From positions 1-64,000 of the forward strand of contig NZ_JASLGE010000037.1 in assembly GCF_030150285.1 (NCBI RefSeq): DNA of 64,000 nt, given 5' to 3'. The DNA is from Pseudomonas sp. Lineage in GTDB: Bacteria > Pseudomonadota > Gammaproteobacteria > Pseudomonadales > Pseudomonadaceae. Position 1 is the first letter of the stretch. Every line of letters begins with the position of its first letter. Position numbers and translations under genes: made by a program. Positions 57,731-64,000 of the stretch are shown here, piece after piece. The notes below the pieces were generated by a model. The model saw only the letters and a program-made list of their open reading frames with translations. It was not told the origin of the DNA and did not search any database.

Positions 57731-59671
57731 TTACTCCAGTTCGATTAACACGGTGCCTTCGCTGACCATCTCACCTTCCAGGCAGAGCAACGCTTTGATC
57801 ACGCCGTCGTGGGGTGCGCGCAGGCTGTGTTCCATCTTCATGGCTTCCAGCACCACCAACTGAGTACCCGCCTCAACGGCTTGGCCAACTTCGACCAGGA
57901 CGCGCACGATGCTGCCGTTCATGGGCGCGCTCAACCCGCCCTGCGGGGCGTGGCCGGCACTGGCGGCAGCAATCGGGTCATGGCGCTTCACGCTGTGCAA
58001 CTCACCGTCCCAACGCAGGTACAGCGTGTCTGCACGGAGCAAGGCCAGGTGCTGGCGGCGCACGCCGTCCTGCTCAATCAATAACTGTTCATCGCGCAAG
58101 GTGGCCGAGGACTCGCCCATGTGGATGACCTGTTGTTCGCCTTCGCAGCACAAGACCAGCAACGTGCTCGGGGGCAAGCCGCAGCGAAAGCCGTCTTGGG
58201 TGGCCCACGGTGAGGCCCGGTCATCTTCGCGTACCCGTGGCGTCTCGCTTTGTCGAAATGCTTCTGCTGCAGCCGCCCAGAATTGCGTAGGCAAAGGCTG
58301 CGCCGATGGCAGTAATTGCTCCTGATGGCGTGGGATAAAACCGGTGTCCAGTTCTGCCGCGGCGAAGGCCGGGTGGCCGACGATGCGGCGTAAAAAGGCG
58401 AGGTTGGTTTTCAAGCCGCCGATGGCGAACTCGTTGAGCATGGCCAGCAGCCGCAAACGGGCCTGCTCGCGGTCTTCGCCCCAAGCAATCAGTTTGCCAA
58501 GCATCGGGTCGTAAAACGGCGAGACCTCGTCGCCTTCGCTCACCCCGCTGTCAACACGACGTCCCGGCCCGGCAGCCGACTCGCGGTACACCTCAAGACG
58601 CCCGGTTTGCGGGAGGAAATCTTGGTCCGGGTCTTCGGCATATAAACGCACTTCAATGGCGTGGCCGTGCAAAGGGACTTGCGCCTGGCTGATTGGCAGC
58701 GCTTCGCCACGGGCGACGCGGATTTGCCAGTCCACCAGGTCCAGCCCGGTGATGGCTTCTGTGACGGGGTGTTCCACTTGCAAGCGGGTGTTCATCTCCA
58801 TAAAGAAGAACTCGCCACGCGCATCCAGCAGGAATTCGACCGTGCCAGCGCCCACATACCCAATGGCCTGTGCTGCGCGCACGGCGGATTCGCCCATGGC
58901 CTGGCGCTGTTCGAGGCTCAAGCCCGGGGCCGGTGCTTCTTCAACGACTTTTTGATGGCGACGCTGGATCGAGCAATCACGCTCATTGAGGTACAGGCAA
59001 TTGCCGTGTTGGTCTGCGAACACCTGGATCTCAACGTGGCGCGGTTTGAGCACGTACTTTTCGACGAGCATCCGCGCATCGCCAAATGACGACAACGCTT
59101 CGCGCTGTGCCGAGGCCAACGCTTCGGCCAGTTGGCTGACGTCTTCCACCACTTTCATGCCTTTGCCGCCACCGCCTGCCGTAGCCTTGAGCAGCACCGG
59201 GTAGCCGATGCGCTCAGCGGCCACGCGGAAGGTCTCCAGGTCCTGGGCTTCGCCGTGATAGCCCGGCACCAGGGGCACACCTGCCACTTCCATCAAGGCC
59301 TTGGCGGCAGATTTGCTGCCCATGGCATCTATGGCCGAGGCGGGCGGGCCGAGAAAGACCAGACCGGCCGCTTCGATGGCGCGGGCAAAACTGGCGTTTT
59401 CAGACAAAAATCCGTAGCCGGGGTGGATGGCTTGCGCGCCGCTGGCCTTGGCGGCGGCAATCAACTTGTCAATGTGCAAGTAACTGTCGGCCGCCTTGCT
59501 GCCGCCCAGGTCGACGCAGATATCAGCCTCGCGGCAATGCCGCGCCTCGCGGTCAGTGGCGCTGTGAACGGCGACGGTCTGCAGGCCCAGGGCCTTGGCG
59601 GTACGCATGACGCGGCAGGCAATTTCACCGCGGTTGGCCACCAATAGGGTGGTGATAGGACGGGCGCTCAT
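57731..59671 (-). CDS. liuD: Methylcrotonyl-CoA carboxylase biotin-containing alpha subunit
   Basis: A 646-residue protein. The biotin carboxylase domain begins TTLLVANRGEIACRVMR and has the ATP-grasp loop KATAGGGGKGMKVV. The C-terminal biotin carrier has EAMKMEHSLRAP, with the biotinylated lysine. With LiuB it carboxylates 3-methylcrotonyl-CoA in leucine breakdown. The gene order liuA-B-C-D supports this over a propionyl-CoA role. ATG 59671 overlaps the liuC stop as ATGA; the frame to 59707 is not used. No liuE follows. Confidence 0.94.
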   Translation of the reverse strand: MSARPITTLLVANRGEIACRVMRTAKALGLQTVAVHSATDREARHCREADICVDLGGSKAADSYLHIDKLIAAAKASGAQAIHPGYGFLSENASFARAIEAAGLVFLGPPASAIDAMGSKSAAKALMEVAGVPLVPGYHGEAQDLETFRVAAERIGYPVLLKATAGGGGKGMKVVEDVSQLAEALASAQREALSSFGDARMLVEKYVLKPRHVEIQVFADQHGNCLYLNERDCSIQRRHQKVVEEAPAPGLSLEQRQAMGESAVRAAQAIGYVGAGTVEFLLDARGEFFFMEMNTRLQVEHPVTEAITGLDLVDWQIRVARGEALPISQAQVPLHGHAIEVRLYAEDPDQDFLPQTGRLEVYRESAAGPGRRVDSGVSEGDEVSPFYDPMLGKLIAWGEDREQARLRLLAMLNEFAIGGLKTNLAFLRRIVGHPAFAAAELDTGFIPRHQEQLLPSAQPLPTQFWAAAAEAFRQSETPRVREDDRASPWATQDGFRCGLPPSTLLVLCCEGEQQVIHMGESSATLRDEQLLIEQDGVRRQHLALLRADTLYLRWDGELHSVKRHDPIAAASAGHAPQGGLSAPMNGSIVRVLVEVGQAVEAGTQLVVLEAMKMEHSLRAPHDGVIKALLCLEGEMVSEGTVLIELE

Positions 59672-60486
59672 GAGCGGGGCTCCTGAAGCTGAGGGTCGGC
59701 TTGCCAACTGGGGGGGCGTTTGTTCAGGAAAGCACGCAAGCCTTCCTGACCTTCGGCGCTGACCCGAATCCGGGCAATGGCATTTTCGCAGTAACGGCGA
59801 ATGGCTGGGGTGGGGGCACCGTGGCTGACTTCACGTAACAGGTCTTTGGAGGCGCGCATGGCCTGAGGGCTGTTCAGCAGCAGGTTATCGACCCAGCGGT
59901 TCACCTGGGTTTCCAGGTCGGCCAGCGGGTAGCACTCTGCTATCAGCCCCAATTCACGGGCGCGCTCACCACTGAAGCGTTCGGCGGTGAGGGCATAACG
60001 GCGGGTGGCACGCTCGCCAATGGCTTGCACCACAAACGGGCTGATCACGGCCGGTGCGAGGCCGATGCGTACTTCCGACAGGCAAAACTGCGCATCGTCG
60101 GTGCCGATGGCCATGTCGCAGGCGCTGATGAGCCCGAGCGCACCGCCGTAGGCCGCACCTTGCACCACCGCCAGGGTCGGAATTTTCAGTTTGGCCAGGT
60201 TGTACATCAACTCGGCCAGGTGCCGCGCGTCATCGAGGTTGGTTTGATAGTCGAGCTCGGCCGATTGCTGCATCCAGGCCAGATCGGCTCCTGCACTGAA
60301 ATGCTTGCCGCGCCCGCGCAGGACCAGAAAGCGCAGCCTGGAATCACCTTGCACCGCGTGCAGGGCGAGGATCAGCTCGCGGATCATTTCGGCATTAAAA
60401 GCGTTGTTCTTTTGCTCGCGACTCAACCACAGGGTGGCAAAGCCCCGGGGGTCGGTGTGCAGTTCGAGGGTGTTGAAATCAATCAT
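59668..60486 (-). CDS. liuC: Methylglutaconyl-CoA hydratase (enoyl-CoA hydratase family)
   Basis: A 272-residue crotonase hydrating 3-methylglutaconyl-CoA to HMG-CoA in leucine and isoprenoid-acid degradation. The oxyanion-hole segments are GKHFSAGADLAWMQQ and QGAAYGGALGLISACD, and the catalytic-region helix is SEVRIGLAPAVISPFVV. ATG 60486 (MIDFNTLELHTD) is preferred over the frame from 60642. It lies 41 nt after liuB and overlaps liuD. Confidence 0.93.
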   Translation of the reverse strand: MIDFNTLELHTDPRGFATLWLSREQKNNAFNAEMIRELILALHAVQGDSRLRFLVLRGRGKHFSAGADLAWMQQSAELDYQTNLDDARHLAELMYNLAKLKIPTLAVVQGAAYGGALGLISACDMAIGTDDAQFCLSEVRIGLAPAVISPFVVQAIGERATRRYALTAERFSGERARELGLIAECYPLADLETQVNRWVDNLLLNSPQAMRASKDLLREVSHGAPTPAIRRYCENAIARIRVSAEGQEGLRAFLNKRPPSWQADPQLQEPRS

Positions 60487-60527
60487 GTCCGTCAGTCCTG
60501 AAGTGGCTGTACGTAAAAAATGGCGGA

Positions 60528-62132
60528 TTACATCCGAAACACACCGTAGCGGGTGGCGTTGATCGGGGCGTTCAAGGCCGCCGATAGGCCCAGGGCCAAT
60601 ACTTCGCGGGTGTGTGCCGGGTCGATCACGCCGTCGTCCCACAAGCGGGCGCTGGAGTAGTAGGGGTGGCCCTGTTGCTCGTACTGGTCAAGAATCGGCT
60701 GTTTGATGCCGGCTTCTTCCTGCGCCGTGAAGGGGGTGCCATTGCGTTCGGCCTGCTCGCGCTTGACTTGCACCAGCACGCCTGCCGCTTGCTCCGCGCC
60801 CATCACACCGATACGGGCATTCGGCCACATCCATAAAAAACGCGGGTCATAGGCCCGTCCGCACATGCCGTAGTTACCGGCCCCGAAACTGCCACCGATG
60901 ATCACGGTGAACTTCGGTACCTGGGCGCAGGCCACGGCCGTGACCAGCTTGGCCCCGTGTTTGGCGATGCCGCCAGCCTCGTACTTTTGCCCCACCATAA
61001 AACCGGTGATGTTTTGCAGGAACACCAAGGGAATGCCGCGTTGGCACGCCAGTTCGATAAAGTGCGCGCCTTTTTGCGCAGCCTCAGCGAATAGAATCCC
61101 GTTGTTGGCCAGAATCGCCACTGGGTAGCCGTGCAAGTGAGCGAAACCGCACACCAGCGTGGTGCCGAACAGCGCTTTGAACTCGTCGAAGACCGAGCCA
61201 TCCACCAGCCGGGCAATCACTTCGCGTACATCGAATGGCTGTTTGGCATCGGCCGGAATGATGCCGTACAGCTCATCGCTGCTGTACAGCGGTGCGTGGG
61301 GGGCACGTTGTTGCAACTGGCCCTGTTTGCGCCAGTTGAGGTTCGCCACACTGCGCCGGGCCAAGGCCAGGGCGTGTTCATCGTTGTCGGCGTAATGGTC
61401 GGCCACGCCCGAGACCTTGCAATGCACATCGGCACCGCCCAGATCTTCAGCGCTGACCACCTCGCCGGTGGCGGCCTTGACCAGCGGCGGGCCCGCGAGA
61501 AAAATGGTTGCTTGCTGGCGCACCATGATCGCTTCATCGGCCATGGCCGGCACATAGGCCCCACCCGCTGTGCACGAGCCCATGACCACCGCGATTTGCG
61601 GGATACCTGCCGCGCTCATGTTGGCCTGGTTGAAGAAGATGCGCCCGAAGTGTTCACGGTCCGGGAACACTTCGTCCTGGCGTGGCAAGTTGGCCCCCCC
61701 CGAATCCACCAGGTAGATGCACGGCAGGCGGTTTTGCTCGGCGATGGTTTGCGCGCGCAGGTGTTTTTTGACGGTCAGCGGGTAGTACGACCCCCCTTTG
61801 ACGGTGGCGTCGTTGGCCACAATCATGCACTCCACGCCTTCGACCCGGCCGATACCGGCGATGATCCCGGCGGCCGGAACGTCTTCGCCGTACACGCCAT
61901 AGGCGGCGAGCTGACTGAGTTCCAGGAACGGTGAACCGCTGTCAAGCAGGCGGTCAATGCGCTCACGGGGCAGTAGTTTGCCACGGGAGGTGTGGCGTTC
62001 CTGTGCTTTGGCCCCGCCGCCTTGCTGCACCTCGCTGAGCAGGGTGCGCAGGGCTTCGACCTGTTTGAGCATGGCCTGGCGGTTGGTGCCGAAGTCGGCC
62101 GAACGCGGGTTGATCGTCGTCTTCAAAATCAT
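60528..62132 (-). CDS. liuB: Methylcrotonyl-CoA carboxylase beta (carboxyltransferase) subunit
   Basis: A 534-residue carboxyltransferase that moves CO2 from biotin to 3-methylcrotonyl-CoA. Acyl-CoA-binding and carboxybiotin-binding halves are both present (VMGSCTAGGAYVPAMADEA and IGGSFGAGNYGMCGRAYDP). It begins MILKTTINPRSADFGTNRQ, the LiuB start. The start at 62132 is chosen on family length; the upstream in-frame extension runs through simple repeats. A 152-nt repeat-bearing gap separates it from liuA. Confidence 0.95.
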   Translation of the reverse strand: MILKTTINPRSADFGTNRQAMLKQVEALRTLLSEVQQGGGAKAQERHTSRGKLLPRERIDRLLDSGSPFLELSQLAAYGVYGEDVPAAGIIAGIGRVEGVECMIVANDATVKGGSYYPLTVKKHLRAQTIAEQNRLPCIYLVDSGGANLPRQDEVFPDREHFGRIFFNQANMSAAGIPQIAVVMGSCTAGGAYVPAMADEAIMVRQQATIFLAGPPLVKAATGEVVSAEDLGGADVHCKVSGVADHYADNDEHALALARRSVANLNWRKQGQLQQRAPHAPLYSSDELYGIIPADAKQPFDVREVIARLVDGSVFDEFKALFGTTLVCGFAHLHGYPVAILANNGILFAEAAQKGAHFIELACQRGIPLVFLQNITGFMVGQKYEAGGIAKHGAKLVTAVACAQVPKFTVIIGGSFGAGNYGMCGRAYDPRFLWMWPNARIGVMGAEQAAGVLVQVKREQAERNGTPFTAQEEAGIKQPILDQYEQQGHPYYSSARLWDDGVIDPAHTREVLALGLSAALNAPINATRYGVFRM

Positions 62133-62284
62133 GGTTTTGTTCCAGAAAGTTTGTAAGACAAGCGCTAAGCGCTCAGCGACAAGCGACAAGCAAAGAACGA
62201 GAGACCGAGAGACCGAGAGACTCATGCACTTGCTTGCAGCTTGAAACGTGCAGCTTGGAACTTATTCTTAACAACTGACGAAAT
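62133..62284. repeat. Simple tandem repeats inside the liu operon
   Basis: Three tandem copies of an 8-mer, GAGAGACC (62199-62222, last copy ending CT), lie beside two AAGCGAC-type units and two GCAGCTTG units, within the 152-nt liuA-liuB spacer. No gene is present. Confidence 0.7.
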
Positions 62285-63448
62285 TCATTTCGTCTCGTTA
62301 AAGAGTTCGCGACCGATCAGCATTCGCCGGATTTCACTGGTGCCCGCCCCAATTTCATACAACTTGGCGTCACGCAGCAGGCGGCCCGCCGGGAATTCAT
62401 TGATGTAGCCGTTGCCGCCCAGAATCTGAATCGCGTCCAGAGCCATTTGCGTGGCGCGTTCGGCGCTGTACAGGATCACGCCTGCGGCATCCTTGCGGGT
62501 GGTTTCGCCGCGTTCGCAGGCCGCGGCCACCGCGTACAGGTAGGCGCGGCTGGCATTCAACTGGGTGTACATGTCAGCGACTTTGCCCTGGATCAGCTGG
62601 AATTCGCCGATGCTCTGGCCGAACTGCTTGCGGTCATGGATATACGGCACCACCAGGTCCATACAGGCCTGCATGATCCCGGTCGGGCCGCCCGAAAGCA
62701 CCACGCGCTCGTAGTCGAGGCCGCTCATCAGTACTTTTACGCCGGCGTTCAGGCCCCCCAGCAAGTTTTCTTGCGGCACTTGCACGTCGTCGAAAAACAG
62801 TTCGCAGGTGTTCGAGCCGCGCATGCCGAGCTTGTCGAAATGGGTACTGCGGCTAAAGCCTTTCCAGTCGCGCTCGACGATAAAGGCACTGATGCCGTGG
62901 GCGTTTTTCTCGATATCGGTCTTGGCGTAGATCACGTAGGTGTTGGCGTCCGGGCCGTTGGTGATCCAGGTTTTGCTGCCATTGAGCACAAAGTGGTCAC
63001 CGCGCTTGTCAGCGCGCAGCTTCATCGACACCACGTCAGAGCCAGCATTGGGCTCGCTCATGGCCAGTGCGCCGACATGTTCGCCGCTGATCAGCTTGGG
63101 CAGGTAGTTGAGTTTCTGCGCGTGGGTGCCGTTGCGGTTGATCTGGTTGACGCACAGGTTGGAATGCGCGCCGTAGGACAGGGCAACCGAGGCTGAGCCA
63201 CGGCTGATTTCTTCCATGGCCACCACGTGGGCCAGGTAACTCAGCCCTGTGCCGCCGTATTCCTCTGGCACGGTGATACCCAGCAAGCCCATGTCACCGA
63301 ACTTGCGCCACATATCGGCTGGAAACAGGTTGTCCTTGTCGATCTGAGCGGCGCGGGGTGCCAGTTCGCTGGCAACGAACGCCTGCACCTGGTCGCGCAG
63401 CATGTCGAGGGTTTCGCCCAGGGCGAAGTTCAGTGTCGGGTAGCTCAT
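62285..63448 (-). CDS. liuA: Isovaleryl-CoA dehydrogenase
   Basis: A 387-residue FAD acyl-CoA dehydrogenase oxidising isovaleryl-CoA to 3-methylcrotonyl-CoA. The signatures are ALAMSEPNAGSDVVSMKL and the C-terminal QILGGNGYINEFPAGRLLRDAK. The catalytic Glu lies in the SGLDYERVVLSGG segment, the helix position characteristic of isovaleryl-CoA dehydrogenases. It is the first gene of the liu operon and has two LiuR-type palindromes upstream. Confidence 0.96.
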   Translation of the reverse strand: MSYPTLNFALGETLDMLRDQVQAFVASELAPRAAQIDKDNLFPADMWRKFGDMGLLGITVPEEYGGTGLSYLAHVVAMEEISRGSASVALSYGAHSNLCVNQINRNGTHAQKLNYLPKLISGEHVGALAMSEPNAGSDVVSMKLRADKRGDHFVLNGSKTWITNGPDANTYVIYAKTDIEKNAHGISAFIVERDWKGFSRSTHFDKLGMRGSNTCELFFDDVQVPQENLLGGLNAGVKVLMSGLDYERVVLSGGPTGIMQACMDLVVPYIHDRKQFGQSIGEFQLIQGKVADMYTQLNASRAYLYAVAAACERGETTRKDAAGVILYSAERATQMALDAIQILGGNGYINEFPAGRLLRDAKLYEIGAGTSEIRRMLIGRELFNETK

Positions 63449-63505
63449 GGGGCACCTTGATCGTTGTTCTTGTTAAGGGCGTTTACCGCGTCGCCAGGGG
63501 TAAGC

Positions 63506-63521
63506 TTTACGTTAACGTAAA
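63506..63521. promoter_or_regulatory. LiuR-type operator, site 1
   Basis: TTTACGTTAACGTAAA is a perfect 16-bp palindrome matching the LiuR (MerR family) motif known upstream of liu genes in proteobacteria. It lies 57 bp upstream of liuA. Confidence 0.82.
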
Positions 63522-63547
63522 CTTGCGAACAAAGGCTGTCAATGACC

Positions 63548-63563
63548 TTTACGTTAACGTCAA
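63548..63563. promoter_or_regulatory. LiuR-type operator, site 2
   Basis: TTTACGTTAACGTCAA is the same palindrome with one mismatch, 42 bp from site 1 (four helical turns). It is nearer the divergent acyl-CoA synthetase gene, so each site may serve one promoter. Confidence 0.8.
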
Positions 63564-63652
63564 CTTAGGCCAGAGTAATAACAGTTCTTCGAATGAGGCG
63601 GCGAGCGTGTGCGTCGTCCTCAGCTCCCAAAACAAGCACAAGAGGAGTTGTC

Positions 63653-64000
63653 ATGAAGTCGCAATCAGTCCCCAGTTACAGCCAGGGCGCACAAGACAAG
63701 GCGCTGCTGGCCATGACCATCGGTCAGGCGTTCGATCAAACGGCGGCGCGCTACCCGGACGGCGAAGCGCTGGTGGTGTGCCATCAGCGACAGCGGTACA
63801 CGTGGGCGCAGTTGTCCCGGGCGGTAGACCTCCACGCCAAGGCGTTTCTAGCCCTGGGGCTCAAGTCCGGTGACCGCATGGGCGTGTGGGCACCCAACTG
63901 CGCCGAATGGTTTATCAGCCAGTTCGCCAGCGCCAAGATTGGCGTCATTCTGGTGAATATCAACCCCGCCTACCGGCTGTCGGAGCTGGAGTACGTGCTC
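63653..64000 (+). CDS. AMP-dependent acyl-CoA synthetase, N-terminal 116 residues (3' end outside window)
   Basis: The reading starts MKSQSVPSYSQGAQDKALLA at ATG 63653, preceded by AGAGGAG, and runs open to the window end. It contains early motifs of the ANL adenylate-forming family: YTWAQLSRAVDLHAKAF, LGLKSGDRMGVWAPNCAEW and GVILVNINPAYRLSELEYV. It is divergent from liuA and shares the region with two LiuR sites, so activation of a branched or terpenoid acyl acid feeding the liu pathway is inferred. The specificity regions are outside the window. Confidence 0.9.
   Translation, partial: MKSQSVPSYSQGAQDKALLAMTIGQAFDQTAARYPDGEALVVCHQRQRYTWAQLSRAVDLHAKAFLALGLKSGDRMGVWAPNCAEWFISQFASAKIGVILVNINPAYRLSELEYVL

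Overview
The window is chromosomal DNA of a Pseudomonas, most like the fluorescens/fragi-type lineages. The order ppiB-glnS-cysS-folD, tRNA-Arg/His/Leu, tig-clpP-clpX-lon-hupB-ppiD, fabI-yej operon-mltD-gloB-rnhA-dnaQ is the conserved Pseudomonas core. A PrrF-type iron sRNA, liu leucine-catabolism genes and phnWX fit the same genus. No phage, insertion sequence, CRISPR array or plasmid gene was seen.

Layout. 1-4.3 kb: the 5' part of acnB (minus), a DUF1289 protein, a two-domain universal stress protein and miaE. 4.4-9.2 kb: a MarR-controlled tripartite efflux operon (regulator, outer-membrane channel, EmrA-like adaptor, EmrB-like MFS pump) with a strong promoter and a palindrome across its -10. 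9.2-24.4 kb: the housekeeping block from lpxH/ppiB to ppiD, with three intact tRNAs and a degenerate tRNA-Asp-like sequence between hupB and ppiD. 24.5-26.8 kb: a LysR regulator divergent from an MFS exporter. 26.9-35.1 kb (minus): a Yej-type peptide ABC importer with two tandem binding proteins, followed by fabI. 35.3-41.5 kb: mltD, gloB, a methyltransferase, rnhA, dnaQ, an acetyltransferase, a LysR regulator and a small orphan protein. 41.7-47.6 kb: an FMN reductase, phnX/phnW with their LysR regulator, a second-type YebC protein and a leucine-rich-repeat protein kinase. 47.9-53.1 kb: a compact archaic (Csu-like) chaperone-usher fimbrial operon behind an A+T-rich leader. 53.1-57.7 kb: an M14 carboxypeptidase, the prrF sRNA, an Lrp regulator divergent from leucine dehydrogenase, a DUF6124-like protein and an S24-type repressor that lacks both catalytic residues. 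57.7-64 kb: liuABCD (minus), two palindromes matching the LiuR motif, and the start of a divergent acyl-CoA synthetase.

Functional links. PrrF, made when Fur releases its promoter under iron starvation, carries a stretch that can pair across the ribosome binding site of acnB at the other end of the window. Leucine dehydrogenase/Lrp and liuABCD both serve branched-chain amino-acid breakdown. Trigger factor, ClpXP, Lon, HU and PpiD form a protein-quality-control neighbourhood, and lon has a candidate sigma-32 promoter. The most unusual items are the degenerate tRNA-Asp, the catalytically dead S24 repressor with a preserved Ala-Gly cleavage dipeptide, the LRR-kinase fusion, and the bulged prrF-acnB complementarity. 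I did not find a clear, wholly new multi-gene system.
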